Shown: one piece after another, positions 1 through 8,427 of the stretch
Position numbering within the stretch: position 1 is the stretch's first letter
Layout of the letters: the number at the start of each line of letters is the position of its first letter
Assembly: GCA_051000395.1 (NCBI GenBank)
Contig: JBPCOI010000080.1
Coordinates: forward strand, 1-26,685
Reading direction: 5' to 3'
From: JBPCOI01 sp051000395
Lineage (GTDB): Bacteria; Actinomycetota; Actinomycetes; Mycobacteriales; Jatrophihabitantaceae
Length of the DNA: 26,685 nucleotides
Program-made: the position numbers and the translations under genes
The notes under the pieces: model-generated
Seen by the model: only the letters and a program-made list of their open reading frames with translations
What the model was told of the DNA's origin: nothing
Databases searched by the model: none

Positions 1-949
1 GCCGCTGGCTGCTCCCGGCGCGCAGCGCCGCGGCAGCCCGGTCGTGCGCCCGGGCCCGGCGGTAGAGGCGCCCGTGACCCTCGACGACCTCGGCCGAGCG
101 CACCACCACGGGCAGCGGCTCGCTGACCACCGGCCCGAGGCGCCGCGCGCGCCACAGCACCAGCAGGACGCCGAGCACGATGAGCCAGCCGAACGCCCGA
201 TGCGCGCCGTCAGGGAACAGCTGCCACAGCGACGGCGCGCCCGGGCCGGCCGCGTCGGTGCCGGGCATCAGCCACACGACGCGGCGCAGCGTGCGATCGG
301 CGGACAGCGTGTTGACGTCCAGCGCGGCGACGCCGTGGCCGGCGAGAGAGTCGTTGCGCAGCAGCGCGCTTGATCCCAGGACGGCGACCTGTGGTCCGAG
401 GATCAGCGCACCGCCGTAACAGCTGGTGGCGGTGCCGCCCTGCGCCGGGCGGTAGGTCAGCGTCGCAGCGGGCAACTCCACCGGCCCGGTGGCCACCGGG
501 CCGGGTGCCGCACAGCCCGGACTCGTGCGCCCGCCCGTCGTCGCGGAACGCGCGATCCCGGGTGCGGCCGCGCGCAGGGAATCCGCGCCTGGCGCGATCA
601 GCACCACCCGTCCGGCATGCCCGGCGAGCTCGCGCAACTGCGCGGCGGAGTAGTCGTCGGGCGCGAGCACCAGCACGCTCGTCGCGGTGCCCGCAGCCTC
701 GGCGTCCGCGTCGGCGATGCTCGACACGCGGGAGACCGTTACGCCGTAGCGCTCGAGCACCTGGGCCAGCGCCTTGGCACCGGCCGAATCGGCCGAGGAC
801 GGGTCCAGCGCACGTCCGGTCGGCTGCGACAACGCGGTGGCCACGGCAGCGCCGAGCAGCACGATCGCGAGCAGTACCAGCCAGAAGCGCAGCTTCAGCC
901 AGAGCGGACGGGCCAGCTGAGGGGCGGAACGCGGCGCGGTGACGCTCAC
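1..949 (-). CDS. DUF4350 domain-containing membrane protein (3' end cut by window edge)
   Basis: Membrane protein of unknown biochemical role. After a short cytoplasmic start the protein has a hydrophobic helix at about residues 17-34 (LVLLAIVLLGAAVATAL), then the typical DUF4350 region (LDPSSADSAGAKALAQVLE, followed by GVTVSRVSS and later VLVLAPDDYSAAQLREL), which has a Rossmann-like extracytoplasmic look. A second helix (FGWLIVLGVLLVLWRARRLG) lies near residue 275, followed by a basic cytoplasmic tail that runs off the left edge. The GTG start (949-947) overlaps the stop of the upstream DUF4129 gene by GTGA, so translation is probably coupled. In other Actinobacteria this family sits between DUF4129 and MoxR/DUF58 genes; here those would lie to the left and are not visible. 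Family call is from remembered sequence pattern; function is not known. Confidence 0.85.
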   Translation of the reverse strand, partial: MSVTAPRSAPQLARPLWLKLRFWLVLLAIVLLGAAVATALSQPTGRALDPSSADSAGAKALAQVLERYGVTVSRVSSIADADAEAAGTATSVLVLAPDDYSAAQLRELAGHAGRVVLIAPGADSLRAAAPGIARSATTGGRTSPGCAAPGPVATGPVELPAATLTYRPAQGGTATSCYGGALILGPQVAVLGSSALLRNDSLAGHGVAALDVNTLSADRTLRRVVWLMPGTDAAGPGAPSLWQLFPDGAHRAFGWLIVLGVLLVLWRARRLGPVVSEPLPVVVRSAEVVEGHGRLYRRARAHDRAAAALRAGSSQR

Positions 950-1611
950 GTCGGCACCGCGTAGCCGCGTGCCGCGACGACGCGGTGGCTGATCCGCGCG
1001 GAGCGGACGGCGTCAGCGGCGGAATGCGCGGCGGCGACATCGGAGTTAGTGGCAGGCCGCCCGCCGAACCAGATCTCGTCGAATCCGGCGGTGGCGGTGC
1101 GCAGCTGCGCTGCGGCAGCCGGTAGCAATGGGCCGGCCTCGTGGGCCGTCCTCGCGCCGGTACGCCCGGGACGCGGCGCCAGCACGCCGCGGTCCTCGAT
1201 CGTCTGCACGGCTGCGCGCAGCCATTCCCGCACCGCCTCGGCGCGGCGGCCCTGCGCCTCGAACTGCTCGGCCCGGCGCCGGTGGTCGGTGGCGCCGAGC
1301 GGGCGCAGTGGGTCCGTGCCCAGCGCCGCGGCATCCCGCGCCGCCCGGTTCGGCAGGCCCACCTTGGCGACCGCGAAGACGACGAGCACGAGCAGCAGGA
1401 CGAGTAGCAGCAACGTGGCGTGGCTGGCTCCGGAGCTCTGCGCCAGCAGCGCGTCCAGCTGGCGGCCGAACCAGGCCAGCACGCGTTGCACGATGCCCGG
1501 CCCACCGCGGTGGTACTCGTCGTGACTGAGCTCCTGCTGCGCCGCGTGCTGCGCGTCCGAACCACCGACCGGAGCGGCGCTCGTCAGCACGCCGAGAGGA
1601 AGCTGCCTCAC
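946..1611 (-). CDS. DUF4129 domain-containing protein
   Basis: A 221-aa protein with one clear membrane helix (about residues 66-86, LLLLVLLLVLVVFAVAKVGL) and a cytoplasmic C-terminal half with the helical DUF4129 signature: a basic EQFEAQGRRAEAVREWLRA segment, then VQTIEDRGVLAPRPGRTG and the terminal FDEIWFGGRPA, a pattern characteristic of this family. The GTG start at 1611 overlaps the stop of the preceding gene (GTGA), and its own stop overlaps the DUF4350 start in the same way, so the three genes form one coupled operon. The family is usually found with MoxR AAA+ ATPases and DUF58 proteins and is thought to be part of a membrane-associated chaperone-like module; that role is inference. 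Confidence 0.85.
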   Translation of the reverse strand: MRQLPLGVLTSAAPVGGSDAQHAAQQELSHDEYHRGGPGIVQRVLAWFGRQLDALLAQSSGASHATLLLLVLLLVLVVFAVAKVGLPNRAARDAAALGTDPLRPLGATDHRRRAEQFEAQGRRAEAVREWLRAAVQTIEDRGVLAPRPGRTGARTAHEAGPLLPAAAAQLRTATAGFDEIWFGGRPATNSDVAAAHSAADAVRSARISHRVVAARGYAVPT

Positions 1612-2435
1612 GCCCACGACCCCGCCGGCGCGGCGACCGGCTCGCCGTAGGTGAGCACGATGTCCAGCCCTTCCTTGCGCATCCGCAGATCGAGGTACAG
1701 CAGCACGTCGATGCCGGCGCGGATCGGCCAGGTCACCGTGGCGGCGATGACCGAGCCCACGGAGGTGATCAGAACGTACGTCGGGCCCGCCCCGGCCGCC
1801 CCGGCGCTGAAACTGCGACCGCTGGCATACAGTGCCAGCAGCAGGAAGGGCACGGTGACGAGCAAGCCGAGCACCGAGGTGAGGACAACGCCCAGGGCGC
1901 GGATGCCCCATACCCGCCACCACGACCCGGACACCAGGTAGGCCGAGCGGGAGAAGGCGCGCCGGAGGCTGGTCCGCTCCACCATGAGCGCCGGCGCAGC
2001 CACCGCCCACAGTCCCCACAGCCAGATGCCGAGCACGATGAACAGCGTGACGTCCTGCGCGACGGTCAGGACGAACGCGAGCGCGAGCAGCGCCCACATC
2101 CGTCCGCGCGCCGCGCGCCAGATCGCCGCGGGGCCCAGGCGCACGCCCAGCACGTCCTGTGCGATCGGGATGCTCAGCAGGCCGGTGAGAAGTTCGCCGG
2201 CGAAACCGCCGACGAGGCCCGTTGTGACCAGCTCCAGTTGCACCTGGTCGAGGTTGCGAAACGCGCTCAGCTGCAGCGCGGCGATCAGCGCTACGTACCC
2301 GACGGCCACGAGCGCCGAGATCACCAGCATCGTCGGCAGGTTGCGACGCAGCACGCGCACGCTTCCGTCGAGGATCTCGGCCAGCCCGAGCGGGCGCAGC
2401 GCGATGGGACCGGACCGCGCGGTCGGCTGCGACAC
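1608..2435 (-). CDS. Glycerophosphoryl diester phosphodiesterase membrane-domain family protein
   Basis: A 275-aa polytopic membrane protein. It opens with the family motif IALRPLGLAEILDGSVRVLR, followed by several hydrophobic segments (for example TMLVISALVAVGYVALIAAL, then ALLALAFVLTVAQDVTLFIV and VLTSVLGLLVTVPFLLLAL). It carries only the membrane domain and no catalytic phosphodiesterase domain, so no enzymatic activity should be assumed. GTG at 2435 is chosen because a GAGGGG ribosome-binding site lies 7 nt upstream; an in-frame ATG at 2471 would add 12 residues. It is the first gene of a minus-strand operon with DUF4129 and DUF4350 and is divergent from mtrA, sharing a 107-bp intergenic region. 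Confidence 0.8.
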   Translation of the reverse strand: MSQPTARSGPIALRPLGLAEILDGSVRVLRRNLPTMLVISALVAVGYVALIAALQLSAFRNLDQVQLELVTTGLVGGFAGELLTGLLSIPIAQDVLGVRLGPAAIWRAARGRMWALLALAFVLTVAQDVTLFIVLGIWLWGLWAVAAPALMVERTSLRRAFSRSAYLVSGSWWRVWGIRALGVVLTSVLGLLVTVPFLLLALYASGRSFSAGAAGAGPTYVLITSVGSVIAATVTWPIRAGIDVLLYLDLRMRKEGLDIVLTYGEPVAAPAGSWA

Positions 2436-2530
2436 GTCCCGTCCCCTCGCCCTTCGTTCGGTTCGGACCATCTTGGCAGCTTCCCGGCGCGGGGCTGACG
2501 TGGGTTCGTGCCGCAGCAGGGCGCAGGTGC

Positions 2531-2536
2531 CACGAT
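2531..2536 (+). promoter_or_regulatory. Possible -10 element of mtrA (leaderless)
   Basis: CACGAT ends 6 nt before the mtrA GTG codon, which would put transcription start at or next to the start codon. No convincing -35 element is visible. The same hexamer at the same distance occurs before pruA at 24181. Confidence 0.35.
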
Positions 2537-2542
2537 GGACGG

Positions 2543-3232
2543 GTGAAACCGCGTGTACTGGTGGTCGACGACGACGCCGCCCTCGCCGAGATGCTCGGCA
2601 TCGTGCTCCGCACCGACGGCTTCGAGCCGGCGTTCGTCGCCGACGGCAGCCGCGCGTTGCAGGCATTCCGGGAGTGCAAGCCCGACGTCGTGCTGCTCGA
2701 CCTGATGCTGCCGGGGCTGTCGGGCATCGACGTGTGCCGCGCGATCCGTGCCGAGAGCGGCACGCCGATCATCATGCTCACTGCGAAGACCGACACCGTC
2801 GACATCGTGCTCGGGCTGGAGTCGGGTGCCGACGACTACGTGGTCAAGCCGTTCAAGCCGAAGGAACTCGTCGCGCGGATGCGGGCGCGGCTGCGCCATC
2901 ACGAGAACGTCGCCGGGGAGACGCTGACGATCGGGCCACCCGAGTCCCTGGTGCAGATCGACGTAGCGGCGCACCAGGTGGTCCGCGACGGCAAGCAGGT
3001 CGCGCTCACGCCATTGGAGTTCGACCTGCTCGTCGCCCTCGCCCGCAAACCCCGCCAGGTCTTCACCCGCGAGGTGCTGCTCGAGCAGGTCTGGGGCTAC
3101 CGGCACGCCGCCGACACCCGCCTCGTCAACGTGCACGTGCAACGGCTGCGGTCCAAGGTCGAGCGCGACCCGGAGCGGCCCGAGGTGGTGTTGACCGTCC
3201 GCGGCGTCGGTTATAAAGCCGGACCTCCGTGA
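2543..3232 (+). CDS. mtrA: Two-component response regulator MtrA
   Basis: An OmpR/PhoB-type regulator of 229 aa. The receiver domain (about 3-117) has the acidic triad D9-D11, the phospho-acceptor D53 in LLDLMLPG, T80 and K102. The winged-helix DNA-binding domain (about 135-227) ends with the MtrA-typical VFTREVLLEQVWGYRH, then VQRLRSKVE and VRGVGYKAGPP. Near-identity to the remembered mycobacterial MtrA along most of its length makes this call strong. MtrA controls cell division, peptidoglycan hydrolases and DnaA-linked functions in relatives. The GTG at 2543 is the only plausible start, because the ATG at 2534 is followed by a stop. The stop overlaps the mtrB start by GTGA, so sensor and regulator are coupled. 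No ordinary Shine-Dalgarno is present. Confidence 0.97.
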   Translation: MKPRVLVVDDDAALAEMLGIVLRTDGFEPAFVADGSRALQAFRECKPDVVLLDLMLPGLSGIDVCRAIRAESGTPIIMLTAKTDTVDIVLGLESGADDYVVKPFKPKELVARMRARLRHHENVAGETLTIGPPESLVQIDVAAHQVVRDGKQVALTPLEFDLLVALARKPRQVFTREVLLEQVWGYRHAADTRLVNVHVQRLRSKVERDPERPEVVLTVRGVGYKAGPP

Positions 3233-4995
3233 GCCCAGCCACCCCGCCACGCGGCGCGGCCCCCGCGCTGCCCGCCGAAGGGCTCGCTGCCTCGGCGCCG
3301 CCCACGGAGCGCGCACCGGAGCCCGCGACCAGCCGGCCGCCACCGGTCGAGGCCGCGGGCGGCACGGAGCTCTCGCGGCAAGAGCGCCGTACCCGAGCCG
3401 ACGGACTGGCCCGGGACCCACACGATTCCCGCGCCGGGAGGCGGGCGAGCCCGCTACGCGCTCTCCACCGCGCCGGGCGGTTCTGGCGGGGCTCGCTGCA
3501 GCTGCGGGTCGCGGCAACCACGTTGCTCGTCAGCGGGGTGGTCGTGCTCATCATCGGCGTGTTCATCATCGACCAGGTCGCGGCGGGGGTCCTGCGGGCG
3601 AAGCGGGAAGCGGCGATCGGACAGGCGAAGGTGGGCCTGGAGAACGCGCGCTCGGTGCTGCAGGGCGTGGACGCCGGCGTCGTCGCCGATGTCGAGGCAG
3701 CCCAGCAGCAGATCACGACGGACCTGACCGCCAGCGGCCGCAGCGCCGGCCTGTTCAGCATCGCGATCGAATCCACGTCCTCCAGCTTCGTCCGGGAGCC
3801 CGACGCGGCGACGATCCCCGCCGCCCTGCGGCGCGAGGTCCAGGGCGGCAGCATCGCCATCCAGTACGCGCCCGTCCCGTCCCAGGCCGGCTCGTCCACC
3901 GTGCCGGGATTGATCGTCGGCGAGCCGGTGCCGGCGCGCACCGGGGTGTTCGAGCTCTACTACCTGTTCCCCCTGACGGCCGAGCAGCAGACGATCGCCT
4001 TGCTGCAGCGCACCGTCCTGCTCTCGGGCATCGCGCTCGTGCTGCTCGTCGTGGGCATCGCACTGCTGGTCACCAGGCAGGTCGTCCGTCCGGTGCGGGT
4101 AGCCGCCCAGACCGCCGGCAAGTTGGCTGCGGGGGACCTGTCGCAGCGCATCGCGGTGCGCGGCACCGATGACATCGCGCGCCTGGGACGCTCGTTCAAC
4201 GACATGGCGGGCAGCCTGCAACGCCAGATCCGGCGCCTCGAGGACCTCTCGCGCCTGCAGCGGCGCTTCACCAGCGACGTCTCCCACGAATTGCGGACCC
4301 CGCTGACCACGATCCGGATGGCGTCGGAGCTGCTGCATGCCGGCCGCGGCGAGTTCCCGCCCGAGCTGTCCCGCTCGACCGAGCTGCTGCACACCGAGCT
4401 GGACCGCTTTGAGTCGCTGCTGGGCGACCTGCTGGAGATCTCCCGCTACGACGCCGGCGTCGCGCGGCTGGACTCCGAGCCGTCCGACATCCGCGGCGTG
4501 GTCGCGGCCACCGTCCAGGCCGACCGGATGCTCGCCGAACGACACGGCAGCGAGATCGTCGTCGACGCGCCGGAGCAGCCGGTGAGCGTGGAGATGGACG
4601 CCCGTCGCGTTGAACGGATCCTGCGTAACCTGCTCGCGAACGCCCTCGATCACGGCGAGGGACGCCCGGTGGTCGTCACGATCGGCTACGACGAGCACGC
4701 GGTCGCGGTCACCGTCCGCGACCACGGCGTGGGGCTGCGGCCTGGCGAGGCCGCGCTGGTCTTCAACCGCTTCTGGCGCGGCGACCCGTCGCGCAGCAGG
4801 CAGACCGGAGGCACCGGCCTGGGCCTGGCGATCAGCCTCGAGGACGCGCGCCTGCACGACGGCTGGCTGCAGGCCTGGGGGGAACGCGGGCGTGGTGCCC
4901 AGTTCCGTCTCACGCTGCCCCGGCGGGCGGGCCACACGCTGGCCGCCAGCCCGCTCCCGCTGGACCCCGACGAGCGCGACGAGGAGGACGAGTAG
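3229..4995 (+). CDS. mtrB: Sensor histidine kinase MtrB
   Basis: A 588-aa membrane sensor kinase, partner of MtrA. Order of parts: a proline/alanine/arginine-rich cytoplasmic extension of about 90 residues; TM1 (about 96-116); an extracytoplasmic sensor region (about 117-262); TM2 (about 263-283, LLSGIALVLLVVGIALLV); HAMP (about 285-338); dimerisation/phospho-acceptor H353 in FTSDVSHELRTPLTTIR; and an ATPase domain with N box (ILRNLLANALDHGEG), G1 (RDHGVGL), F box (FNRFWRGD) and G2 (GGTGLGLAI). A low-complexity acidic tail (DPDERDEEDE) follows. The start GTG overlaps the mtrA stop. The long proline-rich N-terminus is the unusual part; the next in-frame starts would remove it, but the GTGA overlap favours the long form. 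Confidence 0.96.
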   Translation: MSPATPPRGAAPALPAEGLAASAPPTERAPEPATSRPPPVEAAGGTELSRQERRTRADGLARDPHDSRAGRRASPLRALHRAGRFWRGSLQLRVAATTLLVSGVVVLIIGVFIIDQVAAGVLRAKREAAIGQAKVGLENARSVLQGVDAGVVADVEAAQQQITTDLTASGRSAGLFSIAIESTSSSFVREPDAATIPAALRREVQGGSIAIQYAPVPSQAGSSTVPGLIVGEPVPARTGVFELYYLFPLTAEQQTIALLQRTVLLSGIALVLLVVGIALLVTRQVVRPVRVAAQTAGKLAAGDLSQRIAVRGTDDIARLGRSFNDMAGSLQRQIRRLEDLSRLQRRFTSDVSHELRTPLTTIRMASELLHAGRGEFPPELSRSTELLHTELDRFESLLGDLLEISRYDAGVARLDSEPSDIRGVVAATVQADRMLAERHGSEIVVDAPEQPVSVEMDARRVERILRNLLANALDHGEGRPVVVTIGYDEHAVAVTVRDHGVGLRPGEAALVFNRFWRGDPSRSRQTGGTGLGLAISLEDARLHDGWLQAWGERGRGAQFRLTLPRRAGHTLAASPLPLDPDERDEEDE

Positions 4996-6743
4996 TGCGC
5001 CGGGCAGGACGCGCCCTGCGCCTGGCCGCGTGGCCGCTCGCGGCCGTGTTGCTGCTGGCCGGGTGCACCGGCGTGCCGACGTCCTCCCGCCCGCAGGTCG
5101 TGAAAACCCTCGGCGCCGCCCAGCCCTCTGCTCCGGCGGTGATCACGCCGCAGGCCGGCGCGGACCCTCGCTCGGTCGTCACCGGCTTCCTCGCCAACAA
5201 CGCCACCGACGACGAGAACCACTCCGCGGCGCGGGCATTCCTCACGCCCGCGGCCAAGAACCGCTGGGCGGACACGACCGTGACGGTGGTCGACAACCCG
5301 CAGGTAGGCAACTTCGATTCCGCTAGCGACAGCGTCACCGTCGTCGGACGCGAGATCGGGACGCTCGACGCGTCCGGTGTCTACAGCCCGTCCCTGCAAG
5401 GCGACGGGACCGGCGCGGGCGGAGTCGCGGTGCGGCTGTCCTTCGCGCTGAAGCTGATCGACCGGCAGTGGCGCATCGACGGGCTGCAGAACGGTCTGTT
5501 GATCAGCGAGGGCGAGTTCGAGCAGTTCTACCAGCAGCACGCCGTGTACTTCTACGACCTCGCCGAGAGGCACCTGGTTCCCGATCCGCGTTACAGCGCG
5601 CTGCTCGACAGCGGCTTGCTAGCGAACTGGCTGATGACGCAGATGGTCGGCGGTCAGCAGGGCGAGTTGCAGGGTGCCGTCAGCACCGAGGTGCCGCAGG
5701 GCACCGACCCGCGCCGGGTCACCGTCACGGTGGGCTCGGTGATCCAGATCGAGGTACCCGGTGCCAGCCAACTGGACCCGGAGCACCGCAACCTGCTGGC
5801 CGGACAGGTGGCGCTCACCCTCGATCAGGTCGCTGACCGCGCGCCAATGACGATCACCGATGGCGGCCGTCCCGTTTCGCTGTCGCAGGTGGGCGGCACG
5901 CAGTTCACCGCCGTCGACTTCAGTTCCGCGCTGAACCCGCCGAACCGGCTGCCCGAGCTGTACTACGTCGACGGCGGCAAGGTGCTCGACGTTCGCGGGC
6001 GGCCGATGCCGGGCAGCCTCGGCACCGGCGCGTACCACCTGAACTCGGTGGCGCTGGCCACCACCGGGGCCACCTCGGGGCTCGCAGTCGCCGGCACCAG
6101 CGGTCCGGCGGCCGCCCAGCGGCTACTCGTGGGCACGTCCGCGGCCGGGCTCAAGGCGACGGTCGTACGCGGGCGGCTCTCGCGCCCGGCCTGGGTGCCG
6201 GGTCACGCCGAGGTGTGGATCGGCGATGGGTCGGCGCTGTACCGCGCCGGCGTCACCGGTGTGGCGAGCGCCGTGCCGGTCACGGCTGGCAGCGGCAAGG
6301 TCGGCGGTCGCCTTACGGCGATCCGGCTGAGCCCGGAAGGCTCGCGCGTCGCCATCGTCATCACCGCGGTCGACGGCACCGCGCAGATCTGGGTGGGCGC
6401 CGTGGTGCGGGCGGGCGGAACCGTGCGGGTGAGCAACCTCGCGCCGATCAGCCCGCAGGGCGTCGCGATCACCGACGTGGCCTGGAACGACGCGCTCACC
6501 CTCTTCGCGATCGGGCGCGAGATCTCGACCGGCGAGCCGAGCGTCTACGAGGTGCAGAGCGACGGGTCGCGCTGGACCTCGCGCGGCATCGGCAACCTGC
6601 CGCCGCCGGACAGCATCACGATGGCCGAGAACGTCGTCGCCGCGGTATCGGCGGGCGGCACCGTCTGGGAACAGCGAGCCGGGTCGTGGGCCGGGCTGAA
6701 CGCCGGCACCACCTACGGCACCAACCCCGTGTACGTCGAGTAG
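4995..6743 (+). CDS. lpqB: Lipoprotein LpqB, MtrAB-associated
   Basis: A secreted lipoprotein of 582 aa. The signal peptide ends in the lipobox LLLAGC with the lipidated C24. The mature part has the LpqB N-terminal region, a GerMN-type (sporulation/germination) domain at roughly residues 200-300, and a C-terminal beta-propeller-like region (residues about 340-580; repeats such as LTAIRLSPEGSRVAIVI and ITDVAWNDALTLFAIG). In relatives LpqB interacts with the extracellular domain of MtrB and modulates MtrA phosphorylation. Its GTG overlaps the mtrB stop by one base (TAGTG), continuing the coupled mtrA-mtrB-lpqB operon. Length and domain order match the family. Confidence 0.95.
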   Translation: MRRAGRALRLAAWPLAAVLLLAGCTGVPTSSRPQVVKTLGAAQPSAPAVITPQAGADPRSVVTGFLANNATDDENHSAARAFLTPAAKNRWADTTVTVVDNPQVGNFDSASDSVTVVGREIGTLDASGVYSPSLQGDGTGAGGVAVRLSFALKLIDRQWRIDGLQNGLLISEGEFEQFYQQHAVYFYDLAERHLVPDPRYSALLDSGLLANWLMTQMVGGQQGELQGAVSTEVPQGTDPRRVTVTVGSVIQIEVPGASQLDPEHRNLLAGQVALTLDQVADRAPMTITDGGRPVSLSQVGGTQFTAVDFSSALNPPNRLPELYYVDGGKVLDVRGRPMPGSLGTGAYHLNSVALATTGATSGLAVAGTSGPAAAQRLLVGTSAAGLKATVVRGRLSRPAWVPGHAEVWIGDGSALYRAGVTGVASAVPVTAGSGKVGGRLTAIRLSPEGSRVAIVITAVDGTAQIWVGAVVRAGGTVRVSNLAPISPQGVAITDVAWNDALTLFAIGREISTGEPSVYEVQSDGSRWTSRGIGNLPPPDSITMAENVVAAVSAGGTVWEQRAGSWAGLNAGTTYGTNPVYVE

Positions 6744-6807
6744 GCAGCCGCACGCGTCGCGGGTCGTCGCAGCGCGCCGAGCGTCGCCCGCCTCGCGGGT
6801 CGCTCCG

Positions 6808-6836
6808 CCGTCCACAGCCTCGGGTTCCTGTCCACA
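6808..6836 (+). other. Pair of DnaA-box-like sites
   Basis: CCGTCCACA (6808-6816) and CTGTCCACA (6828-6836) lie in the same orientation, 20 bp apart, in the lpqB-comFC gap. They match the actinobacterial DnaA-box consensus TTGTCCACA at 7 and 8 of 9 positions. Binding is not shown; in high-GC DNA such matches can be chance. Confidence 0.3.
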
Positions 6837-6888
6837 GACGCGGCTGGCGGCGTTGCGGCCCCGACCGGAGCCGGGCACGGTCGTGGGC

Positions 6889-7557
6889 GTGTCCCTTCTG
6901 GCCGCCCTCGCCGACCTGGTGCTGCCCCGATCCTGCGTCGGCTGCGCCCGGCCCGGGCAGTTGCTCTGCTCGGCGTGCCGCCCTCGGATCGCGCCGTTCG
7001 ACGCCGGCGCCGCGGGGGTGCCGGTGCGAGCCGCTGCGGTGTACGACGGTGCGGTGCGCACCGCGCTGCTCGCCTACAAGGAGCGGGGCCGGCGCGATCT
7101 CGCCGGTCCGCTCGGCGGCCTGCTGGCGCGCGCGATCCCGGCGGGCGGGCAGCTGGCGCTCGTGCCGGTGCCGTCGACGCTGGCGGCGGCCCGGGCACGC
7201 GGTGGCGACCACGTGCTGCGGCTGACGCGGGTGGCCTCCCAGGTGAGCGGGCACACCGTCGTCCCGGCACTTGCGCTGACCCGCGCGGTACGGGATTCCG
7301 CCGGGCTGCACACCGGCGAGCGCCGGCTCAACCTGGACGCCGCGATGGGAGCGGCGGTGCCGCGGGCCGGGCTCGCCGCGCTGGTCGTCGAAGACATCGT
7401 GACGACCGGCTCGACGCTGCGCGAGGCCCGCCGGGCACTGCGTGCGGCCGGCTGGACGGTGCACGGGGCGGCCGTCGTGGCAGCGACCGCCCGACGCGAC
7501 CGGTCGCCGCGCGCCCGCTCTGGCCCCGCACGGGGCGGCGGTCTAGCGTGGGGTTGA
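6889..7557 (+). CDS. comFC: ComF-family protein (double zinc ribbon and phosphoribosyltransferase)
   Basis: A 222-aa ComFC/GntX-type protein. The N-terminus has a four-cysteine zinc-ribbon motif (C16, C19, C27, C30 in CVGCARPGQLLCSAC). The rest is a type I phosphoribosyltransferase fold: LVPVPSTLAAARARGGDHV, then the PRPP-binding loop VVEDIVTTGSTLREA at about residues 166-180. In competent bacteria ComFC supports uptake or processing of transformed DNA; its substrate in Actinobacteria is not established. The start is uncertain: GTG at 6889 is preferred because CACGGT ends 7 nt before it, and GTG 6883 and TTG 6853 are in frame. It sits in the conserved place between lpqB and hpf (Rv3242c-like). 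Confidence 0.9.
   Translation: MSLLAALADLVLPRSCVGCARPGQLLCSACRPRIAPFDAGAAGVPVRAAAVYDGAVRTALLAYKERGRRDLAGPLGGLLARAIPAGGQLALVPVPSTLAAARARGGDHVLRLTRVASQVSGHTVVPALALTRAVRDSAGLHTGERRLNLDAAMGAAVPRAGLAALVVEDIVTTGSTLREARRALRAAGWTVHGAAVVAATARRDRSPRARSGPARGGGLAWG
7544..7549 (+). promoter_or_regulatory. Possible -10 element of hpf
   Basis: TAGCGT, inside the end of comFC, fits the actinobacterial TAnnnT -10 form. Transcription from about 7556 would give a leader of about 30 nt containing the GGTGGAGG ribosome-binding site. This would allow hpf to be expressed separately from the mtrA operon. Confidence 0.35.
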
Positions 7558-7585
7558 CCCGACCGAGATGCAAGGTGGAGGTCAC

Positions 7586-8191
7586 ATGGAGACTGCGCTG
7601 GGCATGGAGATCGTCGTGCGAGGCCGCAATGTCGTCGTTCCGGATCACTACCGCCAACACGTCGCAGACAAGCTGGAGAAGATCGAACGGTATGACCACA
7701 AGATCAGCCGAACCGACGTCGAGCTGACGCACGAGCGCAATCCCCGGCAGACCGGCCGGTGCCAGCACGTCGAGATAACCTGCCGTACCCGCGGGCCGGT
7801 CGTGCGCAGCGAAGCGCGCGCAGAGGACTTCTACAAGGCCCTCGACCTCGCCACCGAACGCCTGGAGCGCCGCTTCCGCCAGGCCGCCGACCGCCGCCGC
7901 GTGCACCACGGCCGGCGCACACCGCCGTCGCTCGCCGAAGCCACCGCGATCGGCCTCGAACCGCTCGGCGAGCAGGAGGCGGCCGGCGAGGAAGAGGTCG
8001 CCGACGGCCCCGGACGGGTGGTGCGCGAGAAGGAACACCCCGCCGAGCCGATGTCCGTCGACCAGGCACTGTTCGAGATGGAGCTGGTGGGCCACGACTT
8101 CTACCTGTTCAGCGACCTGGACAGCGGGCGCCCGAGCGTCGTCTACCGCCGGCACGCCTACGACTACGGCCTGATCCGCCTGAGTCCCTGA
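7586..8191 (+). CDS. hpf: Ribosome hibernation promoting factor, long form
   Basis: A 201-aa long-form HPF (YfiA/RaiA family). The N-terminal domain (about 1-105) is the beta-alpha ribosome-binding module, with VRGRNVVVPDHYRQHVADKL and RSEARAEDFYKALDLATERL, and a basic run (RRFRQAADRRRVHHGRR) that contacts 16S rRNA. A charged linker follows, then the C-terminal dimerisation domain (about 143-201), with FEMELVGHDFYLF and VVYRRHAYDYGLIRL. Long HPF joins two 70S ribosomes into inactive 100S dimers in stationary phase. ATG 7586 is chosen because GGTGGAGG lies just upstream; the ATG at 7568 lies before that site. Normally followed by secA in relatives, but here separated from it by about 5.2 kb. 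Confidence 0.95.
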   Translation: METALGMEIVVRGRNVVVPDHYRQHVADKLEKIERYDHKISRTDVELTHERNPRQTGRCQHVEITCRTRGPVVRSEARAEDFYKALDLATERLERRFRQAADRRRVHHGRRTPPSLAEATAIGLEPLGEQEAAGEEEVADGPGRVVREKEHPAEPMSVDQALFEMELVGHDFYLFSDLDSGRPSVVYRRHAYDYGLIRLSP

Positions 8192-8382
8192 GCGCGCACC
8201 TGCGCGAGCCCCTGAGCTCGTCTAGGCGGCAGAACGCGCCGAGACCGGGGCGCACGAAGGTAGCGTCAGGCACGTTGAGGCCTTTCGAATGGGCGGCGTC
8301 AGAACCTCCATCATCGGGAGACCTCGACCCTCATCCCGGCACTGACGCGCGGAGCGTTACACCCTCAATCCGTCAGCCCACT

Positions 8383-8387
8383 GTCCT
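8383..8387. repeat. Left target-site duplication GTCCT
   Basis: GTCCT directly precedes the left inverted repeat and is repeated directly after the right one (10787-10791), marking a 5-bp staggered cut. Confidence 0.85.
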
Positions 8388-8402
8388 CAGAACTCTGGAC
8401 AT
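8388..8402 (+). repeat. Left terminal inverted repeat of the IS
   Basis: CAGAACTCTGGACAT, 15 of 15 identical to the complement of 10772-10786; weaker matches extend a few bases inward. Confidence 0.9.
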
Positions 8403-8427
8403 AGTGGGGTCGTCTTGAGTGGGATTC

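Noticed and set aside
8296..8348. GCGTCAG / CTGACGC inverted repeat downstream of hpf
   Set aside because: Only 7-bp arms with a loop of about 39 nt and no U-tract; too weak to call a terminator.
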